Assembly (NCBI RefSeq): GCF_025150745.1 | Contig: NZ_CP102282.1 | Location: 1,809,501 to 1,873,500, forward strand | Source: Eubacterium ventriosum | GTDB taxonomy: Bacteria; Bacillota; Clostridia; Lachnospirales; Lachnospiraceae | Length of the DNA: 64,000 nucleotides | Direction: 5' to 3' | Shown here: piece by piece, positions 56,055 through 64,000 of the stretch | How the letters are laid out: every line of letters begins with the position of its first letter | Position numbering within the stretch: position 1 is the stretch's first letter | The notes under the pieces: generated by a model | The model's input: the letters and a program-made list of their open reading frames with translations, nothing else | Told to the model about the DNA's origin: nothing | The model's database searches: none | Translations under genes and position numbers: made by a program

Positions 56055-57431
56055 ATGATAAAAAATGCATTTGCGTATGTAACTAGAAAAAGCCTAAAAT
56101 CAATAATTATATTGTTAGTTATAACAGCTATGTCAACGCTTTGTCTTATTAGTTTATCGATTAAAGATGCTACCAACAGAGCTTCAAAAGAAACTTTTGG
56201 AAATATAACAAATAGTTTCTCTATGGAAATAAACCGAAGAGTTAATTTTGGAACACCAAGAGGTGGTGGCAATATAAAAGGACAAGATATTAAAAAAATT
56301 GCTGAATCCAAGGACATTGATTCATATGTAAAAAGAATTAATAGTGTTGCCGATTTAGTAGATAATGATATAATAGAAACTCAAAAAACACTTTCAGGAC
56401 AATCACCGGAAAGAGCAAAAAACTTTAAAAGAACTGTTATGTTAACGGGAGTTAATGATTCATCAAAAGAAAATAAGTTTATCTCAGGAGCTTACAAATT
56501 ATCTAGTGGGGAACACTTAAATGAAAATGATAAAAACAAGATTTTAATGCATAAAGATTTAGCAGAAAAAAACAATTTAAAAATTGGAGATAAAATAAAA
56601 ATAAAATCTAATTTATTTGATGCCGATAATGAAAAAGGAGCAAATGAAATAGTAGAAGTTGAAATAAAAGGCCTTTTTGATGGTCATAATGAAGGTGGCG
56701 TTACTGCAGCCCAAGAACTTTACGAAAATACTTTGATAACTGATTTAGATACGGCTGCAAAAGTATATGGAAATACAGAGGATACTGCAGTATATCAAGA
56801 TGCAACATTTTTTGTAAAAGGTGATAAAAATTTAGATAAGGTTATTAAAAATATTGAAAAACTCGATATAGATTGGAAACAATATAATTTGATTAAAAGT
56901 TCAAATAATTACCCAGCACTACAACAGTCTATATCAGGTATATATAAAATAGCTGATAAATTATTTGCAGGATCATTATTATTTGCATGTGTTACAGTTT
57001 CATTACTATTATTTTTATGGATGAATGCTAGAAAAAAAGAAATTGCAATTTTACTTTCATTAGGAATTTCAAAAGCCAAAATATTCGGACAATTTGTTAT
57101 TGAACTAGTATTTGTATCAATTCCGGCATTTATAGGATCATACTTTCTAGCTGTTTATACAGCAAGTATGATTGGAAATAACATATTAAGTAAAGTCACT
57201 GGTACTATAGCAAAACAAATTGCTAAACAGTCAGCATCTAGCCAACTTGGAGGTGGAGCTGAAGTAGATGGATTTAATAAAACACTAACAAGTTTAGAAA
57301 TTAATATATCTCCAAAATTAATGATATATGTGGTTTTATTTATGTCAATAGCTCTTATAATTTCTTTACTAGTATCTTCGTTAAGAAATTTAAAGAAAAG
57401 TCCAAAAGAATTGTTGATTGACACAAAATAG
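56055..57431 (+). CDS. ABC transporter permease, FtsX/MacB type (second)
   Basis: A 458-residue permease with the same layout as the first: N-terminal helix (about 15-35), extracytoplasmic domain (about 36-300), three C-terminal helices (about 312-332, 358-380, 432-450). It has a longer loop with GGGAEVDGFNKTL before the last helix. It probably forms a heterodimer with the first permease. TTAGGAGG precedes the ATG. A terminator follows at 57453, so the cassette has just three genes, with no sensor kinase next to it. Confidence 0.85.
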   Translation: MIKNAFAYVTRKSLKSIIILLVITAMSTLCLISLSIKDATNRASKETFGNITNSFSMEINRRVNFGTPRGGGNIKGQDIKKIAESKDIDSYVKRINSVADLVDNDIIETQKTLSGQSPERAKNFKRTVMLTGVNDSSKENKFISGAYKLSSGEHLNENDKNKILMHKDLAEKNNLKIGDKIKIKSNLFDADNEKGANEIVEVEIKGLFDGHNEGGVTAAQELYENTLITDLDTAAKVYGNTEDTAVYQDATFFVKGDKNLDKVIKNIEKLDIDWKQYNLIKSSNNYPALQQSISGIYKIADKLFAGSLLFACVTVSLLLFLWMNARKKEIAILLSLGISKAKIFGQFVIELVFVSIPAFIGSYFLAVYTASMIGNNILSKVTGTIAKQIAKQSASSQLGGGAEVDGFNKTLTSLEINISPKLMIYVVLFMSIALIISLLVSSLRNLKKSPKELLIDTK

Positions 57432-57452
57432 CAATAAATATTTATAATTTAT

Positions 57453-57483
57453 AAAAGTAAATTAGAAATGGTTTACTTTTTAA
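57453..57483 (+). terminator. Terminator of the ABC cassette
   Basis: AAAAGTAAA (57453-57461) pairs with TTTACTTTT (57472-57480), followed by T. Confidence 0.75.
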
Positions 57484-57575
57484 ATAATTAAAATTTAATT
57501 TCTGTAAAAAGTAATAATTTTTCTACAGATTCCAGTAAATGTATGATAGAATTTAAATAATAGGAGGAAAAAGAA

Positions 57576-58166
57576 ATGAAAAAACAAAATATTTTTATAA
57601 TAGGGTTGATATTATTAGCAGTTATCTCATTTATAATATTCATACTAGTATCAGGTAGTGGTAACAAAGGTAATGGTAACAAAGGTAGTGGTAACAAAGG
57701 TAATGGTAACAAAGGTAATGTTGAGACACCAATAGACGTTAATGACATTATTAATACTATAAATAAAAATAACAAAAATGTTTTACCCGAACTTGAAACT
57801 TTGAAAGTAGATATAAAGAATATTGATGAAGTTACTAGTTATACCGGATTAAAAACAAATGATGGAATCGAATCAATTGTTGTATCAGAACCATTGATAA
57901 CATCACAAGCTTATTCAGTTGCTATTGTTAAGGTTAAAGACAATGCTGATGTAGAAAAAATTAAACAAGAGATGTTAGATAATATTGATATGAGACGTTG
58001 GATTTGTGTTTCTGCAGAACAATTATATATCACAAATAGTGGTAATGTAATATTTTCTGTAATGGCTGATAAAGATATTGCTAAAGCAGTATATAATGAT
58101 TTTAAGAAATATGTAAATAATAATATTGGAAAAGAATTAGAAAAATCAAATGACGAAGAAAAATAA
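57576..58166 (+). CDS. DUF4358-like membrane-anchored protein with pentapeptide repeat linker
   Basis: A 196-residue protein: N-terminal transmembrane helix (about 6-26), then a low-complexity linker of four tandem 5-residue units (GSGNK/GNGNK, residues 28-48; 15-base DNA repeats at 57656-57717), then a globular domain (about 55-190) of the DUF4358 kind, with VEKIKQEMLDNIDMRRWICV. DUF4358 proteins are often beside MBOAT and DHHW genes in Clostridia, as here, so a role in surface acylation is likely by context. TAGGAGGA precedes the ATG. Confidence 0.75.
   Translation: MKKQNIFIIGLILLAVISFIIFILVSGSGNKGNGNKGSGNKGNGNKGNVETPIDVNDIINTINKNNKNVLPELETLKVDIKNIDEVTSYTGLKTNDGIESIVVSEPLITSQAYSVAIVKVKDNADVEKIKQEMLDNIDMRRWICVSAEQLYITNSGNVIFSVMADKDIAKAVYNDFKKYVNNNIGKELEKSNDEEK
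57656..57717 (+). repeat. In-frame 15-base tandem repeat (GSGNK/GNGNK)
   Basis: Four near-identical 15-base units (GGTARTGGTAACAAA) encode a Gly/Asn/Lys linker between the membrane helix and the domain of the DUF4358 protein. Units differ only at one codon (AGT/AAT). Such runs are prone to copy-number change. Confidence 0.9.
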
Positions 58167-58205
58167 TGAAGAACCTTTTAAGGTGCCTTTTTAAAGGAGG
58201 ATAAG

Positions 58206-59603
58206 ATGTTATTTAATAGTATTAGTTTTTTATATTATTTTTTACCAGTATTAATAATTATATATTTTATAACACCTAAAAAATATAAAAATATTATTTT
58301 ATTAATTGCATCTTTATTATTTTATCTTTACGGAGAACCTAAATATGTTTTTTTAATGATTGCAGAAATTATTATTGCTTATATAGGTGCTATTTTAATT
58401 GATAAATATAAAAATCAAAGTAAAAATATATTAATAACAACTTTAACTATACATATATTTTTATTAATAATATTTAAATATACTGATTTTATTATACAAT
58501 CAATTAATGATATATCTAATGCTAATATTAAATTATTAAATATTGCATTACCAATAGGAATATCATTTTATACATTTCAAATTATAAGTTATCTTATTGA
58601 TGTATATAATGGTAAAGTTAAAGTTCAAAAAAACATTATAAATTTAGCAACTTATGTGTCTTTATTTCCACAGTTAATCGCAGGACCTATTGTTAGATAT
58701 CAGACAGTAGAAAAAGAATTGGATGATAGAGTACATAGTTTTAAAAATTTTGCATATGGTATTAGAAGATTTTCTATTGGACTTGCTAAAAAAGTATTAA
58801 TAGCTAATGCTTTGGGAGAACTTTGCACTAAAGCTTTTGCTCTAAATGAAACAACCGTAATATTTTATTGGATATTTGGTATAAGTTATATGCTACAGTT
58901 GTATTTTGATTTTTCAGCTTATAGTGATATGGCTATTGGTCTTGGAAGAATATTTGGATTTAATTTCCCTGAAAACTTTAATTACCCATATATATCAAAA
59001 AGTATAACTGAGTTTTGGAGAAGATGGCACATCTCTCTTAGTACATGGTTCAAAGATTATGTTTATATTCCACTTGGAGGCAATAGAGATGGTAAATATA
59101 AACAAATAAGAAATATTTTAATAGTATGGTTATTAACCGGAATATGGCATGGTGCTAATTGGACTTTTTTAATATGGGGATTATTGTTTGGAATTCTTCT
59201 TATAATAGAAAAAATATTTCTTAATAAATTTATGGAAAAATTACCTTCTTTTATAAGAAGAATATATGTATTATTTATTGTTATGATACTATTTGTTATA
59301 TTTAATTCTGACAATATGTCAGTGGCTTTGATTAATATTAAAGGGTTATTTGGCATGAATGGAGAAGTTTTTATTAATGATTATACACTTCATTATTTAA
59401 AGAGTTATTTACCAATATTAATTATTGCTTTATTTGGGGCTACTCCTTTTATTAAAACATTAATAGTTAAATTAAGAAAAAATAAATATCTAAATAACAT
59501 AATTAATATTTTAGAACCAATTTTAATAGTTATAATATTATTTGTTGTTACTTCTTATCTGATAGACAATTCATATAATCCATTTTTATATTTTAGATTT
59601 TAA
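58206..59603 (+). CDS. MBOAT-family O-acyltransferase (AlgI/DltB-like)
   Basis: A 465-residue polytopic membrane protein with about eleven helices and the MBOAT core: GISFYTFQIISYLIDVY, FPQLIAGPIVRYQ, FWRRWHISLSTWFKDYVYIP and the catalytic-site TGIWHGANWTFLIWG (conserved His). It would pass an acyl group (often acetyl) across the membrane to a surface polymer, with the DHHW protein next to it acting outside. AAAGGAGG precedes the ATG. AT-rich codon use. Confidence 0.92.
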   Translation: MLFNSISFLYYFLPVLIIIYFITPKKYKNIILLIASLLFYLYGEPKYVFLMIAEIIIAYIGAILIDKYKNQSKNILITTLTIHIFLLIIFKYTDFIIQSINDISNANIKLLNIALPIGISFYTFQIISYLIDVYNGKVKVQKNIINLATYVSLFPQLIAGPIVRYQTVEKELDDRVHSFKNFAYGIRRFSIGLAKKVLIANALGELCTKAFALNETTVIFYWIFGISYMLQLYFDFSAYSDMAIGLGRIFGFNFPENFNYPYISKSITEFWRRWHISLSTWFKDYVYIPLGGNRDGKYKQIRNILIVWLLTGIWHGANWTFLIWGLLFGILLIIEKIFLNKFMEKLPSFIRRIYVLFIVMILFVIFNSDNMSVALINIKGLFGMNGEVFINDYTLHYLKSYLPILIIALFGATPFIKTLIVKLRKNKYLNNIINILEPILIVIILFVVTSYLIDNSYNPFLYFRF

Positions 59604-59614
59604 GGAGGTTATAT

Positions 59615-60697
59615 ATGAACGATAAAATTAAAGATATAGTTGTAACTTTAGTATTTCTTTTTATTATAATTTCATTATTTTTGATTAATGTTATAAAAAA
59701 AGATACTGATATTTCTATAGCAGAGAGAAGAGAACTTGCTGCCATGCCAGAATTAACTACTAAAAGCTTGTTTGATGGTACATATTTTAAGAAATTTGAT
59801 TCCTATGTTACGGATCAATTTATCAAAAGAGATACTTTTAGAAAAATTAAAATAGATATGGAATTATCTACTAAAGGTGAATATAACAATTTATATATGT
59901 ATGATGATTATATTGTTGAAGAAATATTTCCTTTAAATACTAATTCTATTAATAATTTAACAAATAAGATTAATTATATAAAAAATACATATTTGAATAA
60001 TAATAGGAATATATATTATACTATTATTCCTGATAAAAATTACTTTGTTAATAAAGGTAATTTAAAACTTGATTATAATAAATTACAAGATATGATGAAA
60101 AATAATTTAACAAATCTTAATTATATAAATATATTTGATAAATTAACACTCAATAATTATTATAAGACTGACACCCATTGGAAACAAGAAGATTTATTTA
60201 ATGTCGCAAACACTATTGCTAATCAAATGAATTTTGAGATAACTGATAATAATGTTGAAAATACAGTTACAACTTTTAAGGGTAGTTATGCTGGTAGACT
60301 ATCAGTAACTAAAGATATTGATACTATAAAAACTATATCTAATCCATCTATTGATAATAGTAGTGTGTATAATTATGAAACTAAAAAATATACAAAAATA
60401 TATGATTATGATAAACTAAAATCATTAGATAAATATGATATATATTTATCAGGAGCATCTTCTATTATAGATATTGTTAATCCTACTTCAAATAGTAATA
60501 AAGAATTAATTGTTTTTCGTGATTCTTATGGCAGTAGTTTAGTTCCTCTATTAATAGATGGTTATAGGAAGATTACTGTTATTGATATTAGATATGTTTC
60601 TTCAAGGATTCTGAATAATTATATAAAATTTGATAATCAAGATGTTATTTTTATGTATAGTATATTAACTATAAATAATAGTTTTTCTATGAGATAA
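59615..60697 (+). CDS. DHHW-family protein (AlgJ/AlgX-like SGNH partner)
   Basis: A 360-residue protein with an N-terminal signal anchor (about 8-27) and an extracytoplasmic domain. The defining motif YYKTDTHWKQEDLF (DxHW, about residue 190) and the nucleophile-like VFRDSYGSSLVPLL (about 303) match the DHHW/AlgX fold, which completes O-acetyl transfer to a glycan in alginate and related systems. Follows the MBOAT gene by 11 bases; AAGGAGG precedes the ATG. Confidence 0.88.
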   Translation: MNDKIKDIVVTLVFLFIIISLFLINVIKKDTDISIAERRELAAMPELTTKSLFDGTYFKKFDSYVTDQFIKRDTFRKIKIDMELSTKGEYNNLYMYDDYIVEEIFPLNTNSINNLTNKINYIKNTYLNNNRNIYYTIIPDKNYFVNKGNLKLDYNKLQDMMKNNLTNLNYINIFDKLTLNNYYKTDTHWKQEDLFNVANTIANQMNFEITDNNVENTVTTFKGSYAGRLSVTKDIDTIKTISNPSIDNSSVYNYETKKYTKIYDYDKLKSLDKYDIYLSGASSIIDIVNPTSNSNKELIVFRDSYGSSLVPLLIDGYRKITVIDIRYVSSRILNNYIKFDNQDVIFMYSILTINNSFSMR

Positions 60698-60726
60698 GGA
60701 ATCTGTTAATTAGATTCCTTTTTTCT
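60696..60726 (+). terminator. Terminator after the DHHW gene
   Basis: AAGGAATCT (60696-60704) pairs with AGATTCCTT (60712-60720), then TTTTTTCTC. Confidence 0.88.
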
Positions 60727-61117
60727 CTTGTTAACTAATAAATAAACAATCTATAACTCTTTTTTATAAATTTTTCCGAAAACGGAAATTTTGACTGAAT
60801 TAAATTAAAAGTTCCTGTTTTAAAAGAAAATGCAATTTCATAAGAAAGTTCCCGCAAATACATTTATCAATACTTGTTTAGATGTATATGAATCTAATGA
60901 CTTTAGTGGTCTATTTAAAAGTGTTTGATTAACATTTTTTAAATTTTGTTTTTTATAAGTCTCTATTGTTTAACTTTAGGAAAAAAATAATCTTAATTGT
61001 TATAGCAAAAAAAAGTTTTTTATTATTGCAGTACTTATATCAAAACCAAGCAATGTAATAAACATTATATACAAGAAAAAGAATTGGCAGAAAGGTATCT
61101 GAAAAAACAAAATGATG
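60727..61117. other. AT-rich intergenic region with a possible gene remnant
   Basis: About 390 bases with no convincing gene. One frame at 60830-60928 reads MQFHKKVPANTFINTCLDV ... GLFKSV and stops; it has no RBS and loosely resembles the N-terminal part of some transposases, but is too short to call. It could be decay at the right edge of the accessory region. Confidence 0.35.
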
Positions 61118-61126
61118 TGGTATAAT
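61118..61126 (+). promoter_or_regulatory. Extended -10 promoter of rbgA (TGGTATAAT)
   Basis: TG-G-TATAAT matches the extended -10 element; the -35 region is poor. It lies 60 bases before rbgA. Confidence 0.55.
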
Positions 61127-61185
61127 ATAGAGGAAAAACGCTTGATTTTATTAAAAAAAATTTAGTGTGAAAGGAGTAGATTTAT

Positions 61186-62061
61186 ATGAACAATTTAGAA
61201 AACCAAGGGGGGGTTAATAAAAGTGTTATCAACTGGTATCCTGGTCATATGACGAAAGCTGTTCGTCAGATGAAAGAAGATATAAAATTAATAGATTTGG
61301 TAATAGAATTACTTGATGCAAGAATACCTTTAAGCAGTAGAAATCCCGATATAGATGATTTGGGAAAAAATAAGGCAAGACTTGTTCTTTTGAATAAATC
61401 GGATTTGGCTGATGAAACAGACAACAATAAGTGGATTCAGTATTTTAAAGATAAAGGAATTATTGCTTTAAAGATTAATTCAAAAAATAAACAGGGAATT
61501 AAAGAAATTAATAATGCAGTTCAGATTGCCTGCAAGGAAAAAATCGAAAGAGACAAAAAAAGAGGTATCATTAACCGCCCTGTAAGAGCAATGGTAGTTG
61601 GAATCCCTAATGTTGGTAAATCCACATTTATTAATGCTTACGCAGGACGTGCTGCTGCAAAGACAGGAAACAAGCCGGGAGTTACAAAAGGAAAGCAGTG
61701 GATTAAATTAAATAAAAATTTGGAATTACTGGATACACCGGGAATCCTTTGGCCTAAGTTTGATAATCAGACAATTGGAATGCATTTGGCTTTTATAGGT
61801 TCAATTAATGACAACATTTTGGACGTTACGGAATTGGCATATCAGCTTGTAAAATTACTTGCAACAACATATCCTAAGGTAGTAGTTGAACGTTACAAAA
61901 TCGAAGGACATGAAGATCCGTTACAGGTTATGTATCAGGTAGCTGAGGTAAGAGGTTGTAAGCTTAAAGGCAATCAGCCTGACCTTGAAAAAACAAGCAA
62001 AATAATAATGGATGATTTCCGAGCAGGAAAACTTGGAAGAATCACATTGGACAAGCTATAA
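61186..62061 (+). CDS. rbgA: Ribosome biogenesis GTPase RbgA (YlqF)
   Basis: A 291-residue circularly permuted GTPase needed for late 50S assembly. The G motifs come in the permuted order: LLNKSDLAD (G4) first, then GIPNVGKSTFIN (G1) and LLDTPGILWP (G3). The N-terminal NWYPGHMTKAVRQMKEDIKL is diagnostic. AAAGGAG precedes the ATG. In many Firmicutes the gene before it is lepB, which is not seen here. Confidence 0.96.
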   Translation: MNNLENQGGVNKSVINWYPGHMTKAVRQMKEDIKLIDLVIELLDARIPLSSRNPDIDDLGKNKARLVLLNKSDLADETDNNKWIQYFKDKGIIALKINSKNKQGIKEINNAVQIACKEKIERDKKRGIINRPVRAMVVGIPNVGKSTFINAYAGRAAAKTGNKPGVTKGKQWIKLNKNLELLDTPGILWPKFDNQTIGMHLAFIGSINDNILDVTELAYQLVKLLATTYPKVVVERYKIEGHEDPLQVMYQVAEVRGCKLKGNQPDLEKTSKIIMDDFRAGKLGRITLDKL

Positions 62062-62159
62062 AATACAAAGTCTGATAATTAAATGATTATTATATAAAGA
62101 TGACATTATTGTTTAATTCAGATAGATAATTTTGATTTAAATCGAAAGCGAAAATTAAA

Positions 62160-62915
62160 ATGGAAAGTATAAACAACATAAAAGACATATTCAATAATAC
62201 ACCTGAGAACAAACTGCAGATGTTTATTGAACAATACAAAGATGATAGCCATCAGGGAGTTGCAAATCTTGTGAAAAGAGCTGCAAAAAAGATTGATGAT
62301 TATAATAAAGAAATTGAAAGAACATATAAATTAAGCGAATTTGAAAGAAAATACTCAGATTACGAATTTATATGTGGAATAGACGAAGTAGGCCGTGGAC
62401 CATTGGCAGGACCTGTTGTCGCAGGGGCTGTAATATTACCAAAAAATTGTGACATATTATACATTAATGACTCAAAGAAGCTTTCAGCCAAGAAAAGAGA
62501 AGAGTTATATGAAGTGATAATGGAGAAAGCAGTCTGCGCAAAAACAGCAGTTGTAAGTCCTAAAGTAATAGACGAAATAAACATACTTCAGGCAACTTAT
62601 GAAGCAATGCGTCAGGCAATATCAATGTTAGAGCCACAGCCAACATTGCTTCTAAATGATGCAGTAAACATCCCCGGAGTACCAATGAAACAGGTATCCA
62701 TAATAAAAGGCGATGCAAAAAGTATCTCAATAGGTGCAGCAAGCATCATTGCGAAAGTAACAAGAGATGCAATGATGGTGGAATACGACAAAATATATCC
62801 TGAATATGATTTTGCATCAAACAAAGGATATGGTTCAGCTAAACATATAGAAGCTTTGAAGAAATACGGACCATGTCCAATTCATAGAAAATCGTTTATT
62901 CATAACTTTATTTAG
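62160..62915 (+). CDS. rnhB: Ribonuclease HII
   Basis: Removes ribonucleotides from RNA-DNA hybrids. The 251-residue protein has an extra N-terminal domain (1-65), then ICGIDEVGRGPLAGPVVAGA with the catalytic Asp-Glu, INDSKKLSAKKREELY, and DAKSISIGAASIIAKVTRD. The RBS is weak (AAAGCGA). Follows rbgA as in Bacillus. A palindromic element lies downstream. Confidence 0.96.
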   Translation: MESINNIKDIFNNTPENKLQMFIEQYKDDSHQGVANLVKRAAKKIDDYNKEIERTYKLSEFERKYSDYEFICGIDEVGRGPLAGPVVAGAVILPKNCDILYINDSKKLSAKKREELYEVIMEKAVCAKTAVVSPKVIDEINILQATYEAMRQAISMLEPQPTLLLNDAVNIPGVPMKQVSIIKGDAKSISIGAASIIAKVTRDAMMVEYDKIYPEYDFASNKGYGSAKHIEALKKYGPCPIHRKSFIHNFI

Positions 62916-62932
62916 TTGTGTATCGGTTGGTT

Positions 62933-63083
62933 CCTTGTGAGCAGTTATATAATCCTCGAAAGCACGCTCCCGCTGCCTTCAGCTCGTAGCGGTACTAAGA
63001 AGCTATGGCAGCTTCGCTCCCCTACCTTCTAAGGACCGACGGCTTCAGAGCACTTTCTTAGGATGATATAACTGCTCACAAGG
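62933..63083. repeat. Palindromic element C with GC-richer core
   Basis: Left arm 62933-62968 (CCTTGTGAGCAGTTATAT ...) pairs with right arm 63048-63083 over about 35 bases with few mismatches. The core has small hairpins (CCGCT ... AGCGG at 62970-62992; GAAGCT ... AGCTTC at 62999-63015) and is clearly richer in G+C than its surroundings. No coding content seen. Confidence 0.8.
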
Positions 63084-63121
63084 ATAAGCGACAGGGGAAA
63101 AAAGATTATGAATGACTGACA

Positions 63122-63526
63122 ATGAATTGGCGGTGGAATTTTTTAGAAAAATTAAGATTTGATTATGAGGGGGAGCTTTTGAACAAAAGAGGAAGAGGAA
63201 GTTTTTATGAAGATGTTTGTGTTGAATATCTTATTAAAAACGGATTTGATATTTTACATAGGAATTATAGATGTAAGTTAGGTGAGATTGATATTATAGC
63301 TAAGAAGGATGACATTATCCGTTTTATTGAGGTTAAGTTTAGAGGCAGTGACAGTTATGGCTCTGCTTTGGAGGCTGTTGATTTTAGAAAACAGCGCAGG
63401 ATTATGAGAGCAGCATCATGGTTTTTGAATGAGTATGGATTAAATGATGTTCAGTGCAGTTTTGATGTGATGACTGTTGAAAATAATGAGGCAAGGTATT
63501 ATTTTAATTGTTATGGAGGAATATAA
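63122..63526 (+). CDS. YraN family (UPF0102) endonuclease-like protein
   Basis: A protein of up to 134 residues with the UPF0102 core: GRGSFYEDVCVEYLIKNGFDIL, NYRCKLGEIDIIAKKDD and IRFIEVKFR. GEIDIIA ... EVK is the restriction-endonuclease-like metal site. The usual family start (near NKRG) matches a TTG at 63179 with AGGGGG before it, giving 115 residues; ATG 63122 is the longer option with no good RBS. Follows rnhB in the classic order. Confidence 0.9.
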   Translation: MNWRWNFLEKLRFDYEGELLNKRGRGSFYEDVCVEYLIKNGFDILHRNYRCKLGEIDIIAKKDDIIRFIEVKFRGSDSYGSALEAVDFRKQRRIMRAASWFLNEYGLNDVQCSFDVMTVENNEARYYFNCYGGI

Positions 63527-64000
63527 TGGAATATATTCAGTTAAATAAGGAAAGTGGAAGTACCACAAGGATTAATTTTAATAATGGTGTTCCGTATATT
63601 AGTTATAGAATTTTAGATGATATTCCATGGCTTAAGAATGCTGTTTCTACCAGATTAGGTGGTGTTAGCAAGGATTACCTTGCCAGTATGAATTTGGGCT
63701 TTAACCGAGGGGATTTAGATGAAAATGTCATTAGAAACCATGAAATTTTTGCTAATGCCATTGGTGTCAATCCTAAGAATATTGTTACAGGCAATCAGAC
63801 TCACACAACTAATGTTAAGGTTGTTACTAAAGACGATTGTGGAAAGGGCATATATAGAGATAGAAATTATACGGATATAGATGGTCTTATTACTAATGAA
63901 AAAGGTATTGTCCTTGCAACTTATTATGCAGATTGTGTGCCTCTTCTTATTGTGGATACTAAGAATAAAGCCATTGGGCTTTCTCATTCCGGTTGGCGTG
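63526..64000 (+). CDS. pgeF: Laccase-domain purine nucleoside phosphorylase PgeF (YfiH), 5' part
   Basis: An open frame of 158 codons cut by the window edge. ATG 63526 overlaps the stop of yraN by one base and follows GGAGGA. Motifs: VSTRLGGVSKDYLASMNLGF, VTGNQTHTTNVKVV, ATYYADCVPLLIVDTKNKA and LSHSGWR, including the His/Cys metal ligands of the YfiH/LACC1 family. Known members act on purine nucleosides and have oxidase activity; a link to peptidoglycan editing is also reported. Confidence 0.9.
   Translation, partial: MEYIQLNKESGSTTRINFNNGVPYISYRILDDIPWLKNAVSTRLGGVSKDYLASMNLGFNRGDLDENVIRNHEIFANAIGVNPKNIVTGNQTHTTNVKVVTKDDCGKGIYRDRNYTDIDGLITNEKGIVLATYYADCVPLLIVDTKNKAIGLSHSGWR

Noticed and set aside
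57656-57717. Possible CRISPR-like repeat
   Set aside because: Units are 15 bases, adjoining without spacers and in frame inside a protein gene.
60830-60928. Transposase fragment
   Set aside because: Only 32 codons with weak resemblance; listed as a possible remnant, not a gene.

Overview
This window looks like core chromosome of a low-GC Gram-positive bacterium of the class Clostridia, most likely a Lachnospiraceae member. The case rests on AT-rich codon use, AGGAGG-type ribosome binding sites, Bacillus/Clostridia gene order (nudF - SpoIIM-like - xerD - deoB - dacF; rsmD - coaD - ylbJ; tmcAL - DUF177 - rpmF - plsX - acpP - rnc - smc - ftsY - ylxM - ffh - rpsP - khpA - rimM - trmD - rplS - rbgA - rnhB - yraN), clostridial families (PFL/UPF0210, DUF4358, DHHW), and a Na+-decarboxylase cluster. 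No species call is possible from sequence alone.

Layout. 1-8.9 kb: end of an aminotransferase gene, an XRE regulator, recA under an SOS box, recX, rny, proC, a NUDIX hydrolase, a small membrane protein and xerD, then DAHP synthase on the minus strand. 9.1-21.6 kb: deoB-udp-phosphoglycerol transferase, two D-Ala-D-Ala carboxypeptidases on either side of scpAB, dapF, murE and asnB. 21.8-27.2 kb: a five-gene biotin-dependent carboxyltransferase / Na+-pump operon. 27.3-33 kb: flavoprotein, cmk, ispH, rpsA, rsmD, coaD and a coiled-coil protein. 33-41.4 kb: ylbJ-like (minus), walJ-like, ACT plus UPF0210, tmcAL (minus), pta-ackA, DUF177-rpmF. 41.6-53.7 kb: lipid synthesis (plsX, acpP), rnc-smc-ftsY, ilvA, and the signal recognition / ribosome maturation operon ending in rplS.

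53.8-61.1 kb is the accessory part. It is more AT-rich than its surroundings and sits between rplS and rbgA, where a signal peptidase gene (lepB) is usual but not seen. It holds a small peptide frame with a perfect RBS but ATA where ATG is expected, a consensus promoter, a permease-ATPase-permease ABC cassette, and a DUF4358-MBOAT-DHHW surface acylation module. rbgA, rnhB, yraN and the start of pgeF close the window.

The points most worth a second look are the peptide/ABC cassette; the carboxyltransferase operon, whose subunits match 12S, 5S and 1.3S transcarboxylase parts plus a Na+ pump; stacked hairpins in the rnc leader; and three long palindromic intergenic elements. No tRNA, rRNA, CRISPR array or intact insertion sequence was found.
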